Source: Rhabdophis nuchalis
Lineage: Eukaryota > Chordata > Lepidosauria > Squamata > Natricidae
Assembly (NCBI GenBank): GCA_039707465.1
Contig: CM077647.1
Coordinates: forward strand, 45,817,110-45,881,109
Length of the DNA stretch: 64,000 nt
Reading direction: 5' to 3'
Under the pieces are notes generated by a model. The model saw nothing but the letters and a program-made list of their open reading frames with translations, searched no databases and had not been told where the DNA came from. Both the position numbers and the translations under genes were made by a program. Positions within the stretch are counted from its first letter, which is position 1; the number at the start of each line of letters is the position of its first letter. Of this stretch, positions 11,340-22,345 are shown piece by piece.

Positions 11340-11778
11340 GAAAAAAGTTTTTGCATTCTGCAAACCTCCCCCAAATGGCCCATTTTTGGGGAAATGACCC
11401 TGGCTTTTTTTTTTAAGGCATGAATAGCCTTGGGAGGGCTTGGAGAATGCTGGGGGAGGGGCAAAAATGGCCCATTTTCCACAAAAACGGATCCTTTTTT
11501 GTCAAAAAAATTGCGTGCATAGCCTTATGGAGGCTTATGGAGTGCTGTTGGGGGCTGGGTGTGTGTGTCAAAACAGGCCATTTTTTGTTCATTTCTGCCC
11601 TCCCCAGCCTCCAGGAGCTGTCTGAAAGCCTCCATAAGGCTATGCATGGCCATTTTGGTGAAGGGGCAGGGCTTCAGGAGGCCAAAAAAATGCTGTATTC
11701 AGTGTATAAGATGCACCCAGATTTTCAGCCTCTTTTTAGAGGAAAAAAGGTGCGTCTTATACTCTGAAAAATACGGTA
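11340..11778 (-). mobile_element. DNA-transposon-like repeat ending in TACCGTATTTTTC
   Basis: The right end, read on the minus strand, is TACCGTATTTTTCAGAGTAT followed by AAGACGCACC, a terminus I know from vertebrate DNA-transposon-derived repeats. A hairpin partner GTATAAGATGCACC lies at 11699-11716. A perfect 21-bp inverted repeat sits at 11516-11536 and 11626-11646. The matching left terminus is absent. The plus-strand frames are noncoding. Confidence 0.45.
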
Positions 11779-11813
11779 CATGTTCTGCTCTTGCCAATTA
11801 TCATTATGTACTT

Positions 11814-12008
11814 ACAGATATCCCTTATTTAACAATTGATTTGTTTAGCCATTAAGTAACTTTGCAAACAGTCCTCACATTTCCAACTTTCACAAGCAAA
11901 GGAAAGCTAAGTTAAGATTGTAAGTATGGTCACACTTTCACTTACCAAACATTTTACTTAATGATTGAGTTGCAAGTCTCAATTGTGGTCACTAAACAAG
12001 GACTATGT
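11814..12008 (+). repeat. short interspersed repeat with weakly inverted ends
   Basis: It starts ACAGATATCCCTTATTTAAC and ends GTGGTCACTAAACAAGGACT, an old copy of the squamate repeat whose ends mirror each other. Internal words such as CTTTCACAAGCAAAG and ACTTAATGATTGAG fit the family seen at 10435-10625. It is noncoding. Confidence 0.5.
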
Positions 12009-12324
12009 ATGTTGCATGTTCATGTAAAGCAGTTGTACAGGAAAATTATGTAAGGAAGACAGAATTCATTGAATTTTATACAGGGCAATTTTAAGGCAGA
12101 CCTAAGGATTCAAGGATTATCAATTAAGTGAGATACAAAAAGGCAATACTGAAAGAAAATGAATACAAAAATAAATAAATAAATGGAACAGACAGATTTG
12201 TGCTAGCATAATATAAGATCATGTTTTAAAACTACATTGCATATTTGAAGGATTTTATTTTCTCGGTCACATCTACTCAACTCACCAGAGCAGGGAATGT
12301 TAGGGATCCTCCATCTTCCATTTA

Positions 12325-12905
12325 GTTCAGAATGCGGCCACGCGGGGGATCCTGGGAGCTCTTAGATTCTCCCATGTGACACCTCTCCTGCGCGAGCTGC
12401 ACTGGCTGCCTGTGGCTTTCCGGGTGCGCTTCAAGGTATTAGTAACTACCTTTAAAGCGCTACATGGCAAGGGACCTGGTTACCTGCAAGACCGCCTCCT
12501 GCCATCAAATACCTCCCACCGACCAATGCATTCCCACGGAGAGGGCCTCCTCAGGCTGCCGTCGGCCAGGAAATGTTGGCTGGCGACCCCCAGGGGTAGA
12601 GCCTTCTCTGTGGCGGCTCCTGCCCTCTGGAATGACCTACCCACCGACCTACCCACGACCACAGACCTGTGCCTCTTCCGTCGGACTTTGAAGACCTATC
12701 TATTTCGTGTGGCCGGCCTGGCATAATTTTTAAATGGTTTTAGTAGGTTTTATTAATGGTTTTAGTACAGGCGTATTATTCAATACATTTTTAAATATAT
12801 ATTTCATGTATTTTCATCATTGATTTTATTTCTGCCTGTACACTGCTCTGAGTCCTGGAAGGGAGAAGGGCGGTATAGAAATTAAATAAATAAATAAATA
12901 AATAA
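12325..12905 (+). mobile_element. L2-clade LINE, 5'-truncated 3' end
   Basis: An open stretch of about 116 codons (12376-12726) shows ELHWLPVAFRVRFK, FKALHGKGPGYLQD, the GEGLLRLPSARK region and PALWNDLPT, the C-terminal part of an L2 ORF2. After the stop come a 3' UTR, a CTGTACACTGCTCTGAGTCC terminus and an AAAT microsatellite (12885-12905). It is not functional. Confidence 0.87.
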
Positions 12906-12906
12906 A

Positions 12907-12976
12907 TCTTTAAGGAGGTGCATGTAATGGGATCAAGAAGAAGGGCTTTCTCCATTGTAGCCGCTTCCTTATAAAA
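12907..12976 (+). mobile_element. small L2-like coding scrap
   Basis: The + frame reads GSRRRAFSIVAASL, equivalent to the ATPRGRAFSVAAPAL segment of the L2 copies. It directly follows the tail of the preceding L2 copy and ends where the next block begins, so it is a separate truncated insertion. Confidence 0.4.
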
Positions 12977-13985
12977 CATTAAGTTTTTTATTTTTCCATT
13001 TTCATAACATATAATCACATGTATAGTATTACATAGCCAACATCGTATTGTATTATTAAATGTTTACATCAATACACCTTACTACTAACTTCCAAAAACA
13101 ATTATTGGCTCTTCTGCTCCCCATACACCATATTTGTACCTTATCAATCACTTCTCCCTCTCTTCTCCCCCTCCCTACCTCCTTTCTTCCCTCTGTCATC
13201 CTCTTCTCTACTTCACTTTCCTGTCTCCTTCTTTCTCCCCTTTCCACTCCTCCTTTCTCACCTCCTCTTCTCTCCCGCCCTCTCTCCTATCACTCTCTTC
13301 TTCCCTTACCTCTCTCCTCTACTTCACACTCTTCATCTCATTTACTTGGTGTATTTCAGCATCTGAGCAACCTCCATTTAGTGTTGATGGTATTTATAAT
13401 TCCTTTTCAGTATACATATTTAATTTGACATATATCTTCCTCCTTTGAGAACAAAAAGAAAACAAAAAAGTATACATATATAGTCATTGTGCTTTAACGC
13501 CACCGCCCCGGCTATTTTTGGCTGAGATGTAGACCTGGTTATAATTTCAAGATATTCTCCTCATTATATTTATATACATTCTTACACGTCCCCAATTTGT
13601 TATTCTGTCTTTAAATCTCAATAATTTCCCATTTTAAATATATTTCATGTTCCCTCTCCATTTTTTCATATCTTGGATTAGATTACCCTTAATTGTCTAT
13701 AAATAGCAACCCTTGCTGTTCAATGTTCATTATAATTCCATCTTAAAGGTTCTATATATACATGTTTCATATATTTTAACCCCTGCTTAATTGTCCATTT
13801 ATTGTCATATTCAATCAATTAGCAACTCAGTTTAATTATCATATAAAAAAGTAAATCACAAACCTCTGCTTTACAAACTCCTCATATCAGTTTCATATTC
13901 AATCAATTATTCCATGTCTTTTCACCTTTATTTAATTATCTTTCCATTATCATATTCAATCAGTTAGCAACCCCATTTTATTATC

Positions 13986-14047
13986 ATATTTCCTGTGCAC
14001 CGCCCTGAGTCCATCTCGATGGAGATAGGAGTGGTATATAAATCAAA

Positions 14048-14114
<67 letters not shown>

Positions 14115-14117
14115 ATA
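13986..14117 (+). mobile_element. L2 3' terminus with (AAAT)n
   Basis: The motif CCTGTGCACCGCCCTGAGTC followed by GGTATATAAATC and a long AAAT repeat (14043-14117) is the terminal signature shared by the L2 copies here. No coding sequence remains. Confidence 0.75.
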
Positions 14118-14574
14118 GGAATAAACCCCTTATCTTAACTTTATATTTTGCCATATAACAATTTCTAGCTGTCTGATTTTTTCCTAGTAAGTCTTTTGTC
14201 CCACTTCTCTGTTCCTGCCTTCTCCCTTTTCTTTGTTGTGACACATCCACCCACTTCAATTTTCCCCACTCCACTGTCTTTTATATTTCTCTTTGTTGGG
14301 GCATAATCTCCTATTTCAATTTCCCTTTTGCCACTGTCAACCTCCGAAACATTTTTTCTGCTTTTTATTTCCATCCCCCCTTTACCATTTTCCTTATACC
14401 ACTGTCAAGCCCAATGGAGCTTTTTGTCTGCTTTTTATTTCCCACCGTTTCTACCCCTTCATTATCTTTCCCCATTCTTCTTTTCGAATACTGAAGAAAT
14501 ATATTTTCCTTTAAATTCCAAGTAACTGAAGGGATGTTACATAACTCAATAAAAGTTTATCATCCAGAACAAAT

Positions 14575-15175
14575 AAATCGCCATTTTGCCGCCTCTCCTC
14601 CGGGAGTGCGAAGAAAGTGAAAGCAAAGTAAAAGTTTCCGCTGTTTAAACAAGCCGCAGATACAGTGTTACCAATTGTAATTCCAGCATTGAAACAAAGT
14701 TTCTTTAGCTGGTATAAGAACGGATGATGTTAATCTTTCTCTCTCCTTGATTCGAAGAGCATTTTAAACAGCCGCTTTTACGAGAGGGGTTTTTCGTAAT
14801 TGAAACTCCCCCCTCTGTTCTTTTTTTACAACGATTTAATGGCTCGTAAAGCAATAACTCACAGTCACTTTTCCTTTGAAAGAAGGTCCCGCTGCAGCAC
14901 CATGTCCGGCATTTCAGCCCATCTTCTTTTTTCCGCTAATTCCAGTAAGCATTGGCAAGGGGGTCGCACCCCCCTGCTTTCCGCTCCCTCAGCTCCTAGA
15001 GCAAAGCGGGAAAGGGCATCCCACCGACCGCCGTCGGTACGGAAGCCCCCCGCAGCCGCTTGTCCGGCAGGGTATTAACCCAAACTCCCTGGACCCCCCT
15101 GGGGGGGCCAGCTGAAAAAGCAAGCGGCAGGAGCGCCCAAAAGCACTTCTGTTGCCGTCGAGAACCGGAAATAAA
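14575..15175. other. CpG-rich patch
   Basis: This stretch has many CpG dinucleotides and GC-rich words (ACCGACCGCCGTCGGTACGG, GGGGGTCGCACCCCCC) against AT-rich surroundings. It has no convincing ORF, TATA box or exon. It could be the 5' region of a retrotransposon or a CpG island. Confidence 0.45.
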
Positions 15176-15291
15176 GTCCAGAATATTTGGTTTCTATTTC
15201 AAAGCCAAAATCAAATTTAGGGTTTATATTTGAGTGGGTTTGTCACTTCTCTGCTTTCTCTCTTTCTGTCTGAATTATTTGGGTGCTCCCC

Positions 15292-15341
15292 TTCCTCCCT
15301 CCCTCCCTCCCTCCCTCCCTCCCTTTCCTTTCCTTTCCTTT
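15292..15341. repeat. (CCCT)n then (CTTTC)n microsatellite
   Basis: About eight CCCT units are followed by three CTTTC units, visible directly. Confidence 0.95.
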
Positions 15342-15814
15342 TGCCAAAATCCAGATCTGTCTATTAATATTATTCGTATTCTCAAGATTCTTTGCCTTTT
15401 CTAAGTTTCGATTATGACTGGGGGTTAAATGAATCTTCTTACCAGTCCTTCATCTTGTGTTCTCAACGCTCCTGTTCAGTGCTTTGGCTGGAAGCCGGCT
15501 TCTGTGCAGCCAAGCTGCCGTGCCTATTCCAATTCAGAGGGCAAATCTCCAACCTGCAAGGGACCTGTTACCTCCCTCTGGATCTCATGAGATGCTCTTT
15601 CTTCTTCGCGACCCCCAGGGGAGGTTCTGATCTAAAAAGGATCTTGGAACAGGTTTGTTAGACAGGGTTCATGTGAAGCTCTTGACAGCTCACCCTCTCC
15701 CCCCACATCTGTCCAGCTGGAGAGCTTCTGGACGAATTTCATAAAACATTATTCTTGTGGGAATAAGATTGCCTTAATCATGACATCATTCTTGTGGGTA
15801 TAAGATTATCCTGA

Positions 15815-16035
15815 TTCTGACAAAGCCCTAAAGACCTGGTTTTGCCAAAGCACATGGGCAACCCAGAGTGGGATGGAGTCCATTAAGTGGCTTATTTGAT
15901 TGGTTGGTTGTTGTTGCTGGTGTGTGTGTGTGTGTGTGTGTGTTATTACTCTATTTATTTCATATTAGGTTTTTATCTTTGTAAATGCTTGGAGTCACTA
16001 AGAGTGGGTTGGTGGCCTTATAAATTTTCTTCAAT
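15815..16035 (+). mobile_element. L2-like LINE 3' fragment
   Basis: A short coding-like stretch (ALKTWFCQS) is followed by a GGAGTCACTAAGAGTGGG...GGCCTTATAAAT motif and AATAAATAAA, as at the ends of L2-clade elements. A TG microsatellite (15920-15943) interrupts it. The copy is diverged. Confidence 0.4.
15920..15943. repeat. (TG)n microsatellite
   Basis: Twelve TG units. Confidence 0.95.
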
Positions 16036-16814
16036 AAATAAAAAGCTTTTCACATACAAATTAACATTCATTTTATCCAGAGTTTATTTATCTACTAAAT
16101 AGATAGCATCCTTTAGTCCCATCCAACACTGAACTAGAAATGCAGAGAAAAGTGCCTGATAATAATAGATATGAGGTTTTATAAATTAATTTCTCTCTGT
16201 GGACTTCCTCCAAACGTAATAAAACAACTTTTCAATGTGAATATCACTATTCCAAAAAGTAGTCAATGAAACAGAATGGGACTGAAGAATCATTGGCTCT
16301 TCAGATTATTTTTTAAAAACAAAGCATAATAATACTGAAAAATTATGATGTGGTGATATTAAATATTAAATAAAAATTATTAAATATTAATTAAAGATAT
16401 CCATAAATCCAGTAGATTAACTTTACTATCTTAACTTTCCAGAATATTCAGTTACACTCAACCCATTCATCTGGGCTCCAAAGCCCTCCAATTTAATATG
16501 GAAATCACTTAAAAAGCTGTTTACATTTCTGGGAATATGTTTCCTGACTCTATGTACATTTAATTGTACTGTGACTTTTATAATAAAAGGGTGATGTTTT
16601 GATCCATATCTATATATAAATGTTTTAGGAGAAAACAGTGCTGAATCTGTCTGTTTTATGTCATGCAAGTACAGATACTACTTTGTTTTAGTCACAATAC
16701 ACAAAAATAAATTTTCCTATAATCAGTATTTTCTTAGTTTAGTTAGTTAGTTAGTTAGTTATATCTATTTGTAAAATTTATTGGATTCCCCTCTTAGCAC
16801 AAGGTAACTGGATG
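16036..16814. other. unannotated AT-rich DNA
   Basis: It holds a TTAG tetranucleotide run at 16735-16760. Nothing else is recognised. Confidence 0.6.
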
Positions 16815-16822
16815 GTTTACAG

Positions 16823-17004
16823 CAGGGGTCTCAAACTCGCGGCCCGCAGCCCAATTGCAGCCCGCAGGACGTTATCTTGTGGCCCCCACCATGATATGAA
16901 AGTATAATATTAGTGTGGCCCGCAGGGGGAGTGAATCCCTTATGCGGCCCAGCCTCACCCAGACTCTGCCTCCAGTGGCCCCCAGGTAAATTGAGAGACC
17001 CCTG
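16823..17004. mobile_element. 182-bp hAT-type element (family D)
   Basis: It starts CAGGGGTCTCAAACTCGCGG and ends TTGAGAGACCCCTG. The 8-bp flank GTTTACAG is exactly duplicated (16815-16822, 17005-17012). The interior is rich in GGCCCGCAG words. It is noncoding. Confidence 0.93.
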
Positions 17005-17012
17005 GTTTACAG

Positions 17013-19613
17013 TCTTAAATTATATATTTGCATTAGATTAATAAATTAAAGATATGAAGTAATGTAAAAATAAGCATACTTTAATTTTTTTTCCTACTGT
17101 AAATCACATGAAATATTGAATAGCAGTAATTAAAATATATGGCTTGAAAATATGTAAATTGTGGTTAACATTTTACTTATTCACTTCAAAACTGGCAAGC
17201 ATAGTTTTCTAAAGATACCTTTCTATCCTATAGAAAGAGAATATGGCCATTTTCCCTTGCTGTAGCTCATTTATGGATATTAATATTGGATATTAATCAA
17301 TCAATATATTATAGTAAATTTCAATTATACTGTAGTTTTATCCAAATAATGTATATGTATTAGATAATGGCTAATTTATATCTAATATTTAAATATTAGT
17401 GGGAGAGGAGATCTATCAGATCTTTGGATTCAGCAAGTGTGGCACAGCCTCACCGCTCTCATCATGAAAAGAAAAGAAAAACGTAAAAGGAAAAAGCTGA
17501 GCTACCTCACCATGGATGACTCTGCTTAACTGTTTAAAAAAGTCTCTAAAAAAGCTCCCTCTACTATGAGGCAGGAGAACTGAGTTTTGCTTATTACCTT
17601 GATGGACTCATCAGTTCTTCCAAGTAACTACATCTTCATTTTAGACATCATATAATGACTTATGTGCATAGACAAATAAATTCACTTTCCAAGACTAGGA
17701 AAGAGTCATCCTGATTGTCAATATTAAATTTGAAAGTATAAGTGGAATGTAAAAAATACAAATAATACAAAAGATTTACTAATAATTAAATGTCAAAATT
17801 CAGAAGGGAATTGCTGTTTGTTAGTTGCAGAAGGGAAAGTATATAATCCCCCCTTTGCAAACACCCCTCCCCCCAAATACTTTGTATTTTCTTTTTAAAT
17901 TAACAACAACCCTATGCTTATGGGTATCTTAATTTACAAAACTGGTTCTTGTTACTAAAAGAAACATTTTAACTGTATTAAACATTTTTTGTTTGAGATA
18001 GATGACATTTCTTACCAAACCAAAAACTTACATCAAACCACCCCACTTTGTTTTTTCATCAGTAAAATATGTCTGATTTTATGAAATAGTGGATAATGTT
18101 CTCTTTCTGAGAAATAATTTGTAATATTGGATCCAGTAAGTACATTGAATAAGTAGCATGCAGCAAAAATTGTTATATGAAAAATAGCCTACCATTGAGT
18201 TAATTATTAATATTTTTGTTCATTTCAATTATATGTAATTGATTATATGTGATGATAGGGATATAAATGTGTATACTTTTTAAAGAAATATAAAGTTCAT
18301 TATTTGCATATAGGTTATATCAATATGTATTTTACTCAATGATATATTCAATAACTTGCCATTTGACCATGAATAACTGAGAATTTAATAAAATTAAGTG
18401 AGTGAATTGAGTAAAGAGAGATTCTCCATTTTTTCTGGATTTGATAAAGAACAAGAATTCTTTCCTCTTACACAATCAGCATGAAATTTAGGAAGTTTTA
18501 TTAACAGATAAATATAATTGTCATGTTGATTAATAACTATCACTTAATGATTTAGATGACTGGAAACTATTTAATAGTTTTGCTACATTGATTTTTTTTA
18601 TTATTTCACTTTATTCTATTTTTCTAGCAGAAAAGTTTAGATAGATTAATAATATAAATTATTCTGTTAGATACTAATCTAAAGCATCGTTTTCTGTGGA
18701 GCAGGCTGACTCCGCTTGGTCAGTTATTCTTAGTATAGTTTATTTTTATCTTATGGTGTTACAGGTCTAAGATTAGTCAGTTAGGCGTTATCATACCATC
18801 TGAGTTACCTCCTAATATAACTCTACACCGGAATGATTATTTATAGACTGAGCATTCTGTCATTTTTGAGTTATTTCTGGTAGTTTAAATAAAGAAGAAT
18901 AAGTCAAGAAAAACCACAGATTCCTTCCTGCTGCCAAAACAACATGATAACTGCTGGTAGACAGAGAATGATACTGTTTTAACCATGTGTTAGTTGCAAA
19001 TATGACAGCACTTTATCTTCACTTTCTATTAAAAAGTACTAACTGTTGGTATATTTCTCTCTCTAATGGGCAGAGAGAAGAAGATCAAAATGAATCAAAC
19101 TGTTAGAGCATATATTGGATAACGATAACAACTTGAGTAATCCAAGGAATTCTTGCATAATTCCCTATCATTTCCTTTCCTTTGTGTAACTCTGATGTTC
19201 TTGTTGTTAGTTTTTATTGAGTTTATAATGTAAGCCATCTTGAACCTTCCCAATTTGCAGATATAAACTGTGTCTAATATATTCTAGAAAGCTTTATTAT
19301 TAAAGTATTTGATGATACCATCCAACATAAGCATGTCAATTGCTTCAGCATCAGCCTAGCTAATGGAAACTCACTACACAGGTTTGTAAAATTATTATTT
19401 GAGAAAAAAAACATCCTGAATTCATTTTGATTGAATATTTTAGGCAGTTGAAACACTTTTATTTTCCCTGTTACATAAACAATTTCTTCAACTTTAGCCT
19501 TTCCTATGGTGATTCCAATATGATATCCATATTGTCCCTTTTATATGCATTTCATTGCATTCGTTGGTCCACGTTGTCTAAGCAGTACTCTTTAGTTTAT
19601 GACGATATTTAGA
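17013..19613. other. unannotated AT-rich intron
   Basis: I see no gene, RNA or repeat that I can support in these 2.6 kb. A weak LINE-like tail motif (AAGCCATCTTGAACC) occurs near 19233. This is the longest stretch without recognised transposons and could be old unique intron. Confidence 0.55.
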
Positions 19614-19862
19614 ACTGAAGTTATGACAACTCAAAAAGGATATTTTACCATCATAAAGCACTTCCAGTCATAGTAAAATATTGCTACAGCTGCAATTACA
19701 TGATTGTAATCTGGGTGCTATTCATACTTGTGACTGGTTGCCACCCTGCAGTTATGTGATTGCCATTTGCAGTTTTCTCTGCCAGCTTCCAGATAAAAGC
19801 AGTGGGGAAGTTGGCAGGAAAGGCTACAAGCTGGTGCCATCTGCTGAAGAGTTTTCCCTCCT
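19614..19862 (+). repeat. diverged interspersed repeat
   Basis: Words such as GACTGGTTGCCACCCTGCAG, TGCCATTTGCAGTTTTCTC and GTGGGGAAGTTGGCAGG match the squamate repeat family noted at 10435-10625. The boundaries are approximate. Confidence 0.4.
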
Positions 19863-20363
19863 CTACATGCATGGTATTGATGGGGACAAAAATCCTTTTT
19901 CAGGCTGCAAAAAGAAAGCTTGGCTCCCCGTTTGTTTCTGCAGCCCAGCACACAAATTATTTCCAGACAAAATTCTTTATTAGTTTGGTACTGTAATGTA
20001 ATTTCTGTGAAACTATATTTTACAGGAAATACACATTTTAGGTCTTTAATTGGAGTAAAGTGATCTTCTTCAAAAAAAATGTTGAGCAGGTTGTAAATAG
20101 TAATTCTGACCAAAAAATTAATATCAACAAGTTGTGTGTATTTAAGGTAATTTTCAGTAATTTAGCTCTTTCTTCTTTATTATTGTATGTACTATATCTT
20201 TGGAATAAAGATGGGATACATCTGTCTTGGGCTAAACTTTATTTAGCACTCTTCATCCTAATTTAAAGCTAGGATGCAGAAGGAAATATATAGATTTTCA
20301 CGGATATACGTATGCTGGTTTTGTTGTATTCGGGTGTTTTCCGTGTAAGAATGAGATTGTCTT

Positions 20364-20881
20364 TTCAACCATGCAAAATCTGCCCTGCAACTTACATAGG
20401 ACAAACTAATAGGAGAATAAATGCACGCATCGCAGAACATAAAAATGCAGTAAAAAAAAACCCTTACAACCTCATTCCTCTACCAAACTTTAAAGCTACA
20501 GGACATGATATTGATTTTGAAAGAACCAAATTAATCTCCAAAACTGAACAGCTCAACAGGAGAATAACCGGGGAAGCCATTGAAATAGAGAAACAACTCC
20601 ACAACATGAACAAACGTGATGACACCTCCTGCCTACCAGACATCTGGAAACCAGCACTGACCAACAGACGAGCCCCACCCACCACCCAGGCCGTTAAAAT
20701 ACAAAATAACAAGGAACACACAGATCATACCAATCAACACCAATCTACCAATCATGATGCAACTGCACAGCCAATCAACCCACTCATAGCAACAAAGTCA
20801 GCACTCCACCCTCCCCAACCAAGATTTATAGAAAAGCGGCAGCTGCGAAGCCACAGACAGAAGCCTAATAATGGCAAGTGA
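20364..20881 (+). CDS. PLE GIY-YIG endonuclease domain, C-terminal part (partial)
   Basis: The frame is open to a stop at 20879-20881. It begins with CKICPATYIGQTNRRINARI followed by AEH. This is the YIG half of the GIY-YIG nuclease with its conserved arginine and downstream residues. A region with KATGHDIDFE, LISKTEQLNRRI, EAIEIEKQLHN and LPDIWKPAL follows, as in PLE proteins after the nuclease core. The GIY half lies upstream of the left inverted repeat in a complete protein and is replaced here by inverted-repeat sequence. The nuclease cannot be complete, and any start codon would be fortuitous. In the parent element this domain nicks DNA to prime reverse transcription. Confidence 0.75.
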
Positions 20882-20894
20882 GACCTTGCCGAAA
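20865..20894 (+). ncRNA. degenerate hammerhead-like motif
   Basis: CTAATAA, then T, a stem GGCAAG / CTTGCC with a 6-nt loop, then GAAA. A hammerhead core has CUGANGA, stem II, GAAA. Here both conserved G of the first block are A and one base is unpaired before the stem, so self-cleavage is unlikely. The placement at the PLE terminal repeat is as expected. Confidence 0.5.
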
Positions 20895-20948
20895 TGTTGC
20901 AAAGACAATCTCATTCTTACACAGGAAAACACCCGAATACAACAAAAC

Positions 20949-20950
<2 letters not shown>

Positions 20951-20984
<34 letters not shown>
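20951..20984. repeat. (TG)n microsatellite
   Basis: Seventeen TG units directly after the PLE inverted repeat. Confidence 0.95.
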
Positions 20985-20987
<3 letters not shown>

Positions 20988-21220
20988 CTTCTGTGCTTAC
21001 AAATAATCACTTCTTCCTAAAAACACCCATTTCCCCTATAGAACATATACTACCCAGCACCATCAGATCAAAATTTGCACATATTTCCCTTCCTTTGTAA
21101 GCATTGTACCAAGATTTCTATTTACTTTATTAGTATTTTTAATGCCTTTATTTCATTTTTGTCAAATATGTCTACTTTTCAAAATATGATAACTGTTGCT
21201 GTAATATATCTACATTCTTT

Positions 21221-21617
21221 TTTTTTTAATTGCAAAAGTTTTATTGGTTTTTACAAATTTTTTCAGGTAGGATAGGGTAAGGTAGGGTACAGAAATATTT
21301 TGAGAACTTTCACGTCGAGATCGTTGGCCCCTTCAGGGCTTCTTAATAAGACATTGGTAATACATTTTTCAATAATACTACAAGGTGAAAATAAATGCAT
21401 ACATCATAAATTCTAAATTCTATGCTGGCAGTCGTGTACAAACATCCAGATAAAAGTTATACTGTATTAATAAAAAGAAAAGTCATTTTTTAGATCTAAG
21501 TCTCTTGGCAATTGTGTCTTCTTGTTCTCCTTCCTGGCCCCCAGTGGGCGGGGCCGTGGCCCCCTCTGCCACTCCTGGATCTTCCCCCAGGATAGAGGAA
21601 TGTTTTTTAAGAAAGGC
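21221..21617 (-). pseudogene. 5'-truncated processed pseudogene (retrocopy), parent unknown
   Basis: The 16-bp sequence TATATCTACATTCTTT flanks the insert exactly (21205-21220, 21618-21633). Next to the left copy is a T-run, which on the minus strand is a poly(A) tail about 20 bases after an AATAAA signal. On the minus strand the copy begins inside a coding end (residues such as FLKKHSSILGEDPG, then QEGEQEDTIAKRLRSKK and a TGA) and continues through a 3' UTR of about 270 bp. These are the marks of L1-type retroposition of an mRNA. I do not recognise the parent gene. Confidence 0.72.
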
Positions 21618-21909
21618 TATATCTACATTCTTTAGACAGCATATGAATTAAAAAATATGAGAAGATGGTAATTAATAATTCATTATATAGCATAGTTATA
21701 GTACATCTGAAACATCATTTTGTAAATTCAGGTTATGTATTTCTGCATGCATGAAGTAAATAAATAATACTCCTTCTCCTCCTATTTTACCCATAAGAAC
21801 AATTCTGTGAGGTAGTTTGTGCTAAAAGAGAGTATTTGGCCTAAAAATACCCAACTGGCTTTCATGCCTAAGGTGGAACTAGAGCTCACAATCTCCTGGT
21901 TCTTAATAA

Positions 21910-22169
21910 GGGCCACATTTTAAAATGTGGAGGGGTCTCCTTGTCCCCCAGGAAAGGGAAGAGAAGGGTAAAAAAAAAAAGGAAAGAAGGAGATGGAAAT
22001 GAGAAGGAGGGGTGGGAGAAAGGGAGAAAGATGGGAATGAGGAGGAGGGAGGCAGGGAAGCTGGCCATACCCACTCTGACCACATTCACCCTGGCCACAC
22101 CCACCCAGCCAGCCAAGGTCAACCACAACCTTGATGTGACCCTCTCTGAAATTGAGTTTGACACCTCTG
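21910..22169 (-). mobile_element. hAT-type element, one end preserved
   Basis: Read on the minus strand, the end at 22169 is CAGAGGTGTCAAACTCAATT, a hAT-like terminus. The other end and the target duplication are not found. The interior includes a purine-rich stretch (21955-22050) and CCACACCCACCC words. Confidence 0.5.
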
Positions 22170-22239
22170 GGTTAGTGGATCAAGAAAAAGAAAAGAACTT
22201 AGCTAGCTCGATAGCATCATAGCTGATACAAAGATGAAC

Positions 22240-22345
22240 ATTCAACAATTGACAGATGTGCTTCACAGGGTAGCATGGAGAACACCTGCCTATAAAGTTG
22301 CCAAGAGTCGGACACTACTGAATGGTTGAAATTACTACTACTATA
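22240..22345 (+). mobile_element. BovB/RTE-like LINE 3' end fragment
   Basis: The words GTTGCCAAGAGTCGGACACT and ACTGAATGGTTGAA followed by an ACT-repeat tail resemble the 3' end of BovB elements (AAGAGTCGGACACGACTGA). No coding part was seen. Confidence 0.5.

Larger units (their letters stand above)
12978..15180 (-). mobile_element. candidate minus-strand retrotransposon remnant (not identified)
   Basis: The stretch starts with a T-rich run (12978-13010). It contains a roughly 200-bp polypyrimidine block (about 13130-13345) and ends with a CpG-rich patch (about 14575-15175). On the minus strand this order would be a GC-rich 5' region followed by a purine-rich 3' UTR and an A-rich end, as in L1-like elements lacking their ORFs. 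I found no reverse-transcriptase motif and no clear target-site duplication. It may instead be two unrelated repeats. Confidence 0.25.
20312..20950 (+). mobile_element. Penelope-like element fragment bounded by 51-bp inverted repeats
   Basis: The left end (20312-20362) and right end (20900-20950) are inverted copies of one another over about 51 bp, with one single-base indel. Between them lies the C-terminal GIY-YIG endonuclease part of a PLE, then a hammerhead-like motif at 20865-20894. PLE terminal repeats are known to occur in inverted arrangement and to carry hammerhead ribozymes. The reverse transcriptase is absent, so this is a short, 5'-truncated copy. A TG microsatellite follows immediately. 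Confidence 0.82.

Noticed and set aside
13060..13448. Ser/Pro/Leu-rich frames
   Set aside because: Translation of a polypyrimidine tract.
22240..22345. Full BovB element
   Set aside because: Only the terminal motif is present; no RT motif was found upstream.
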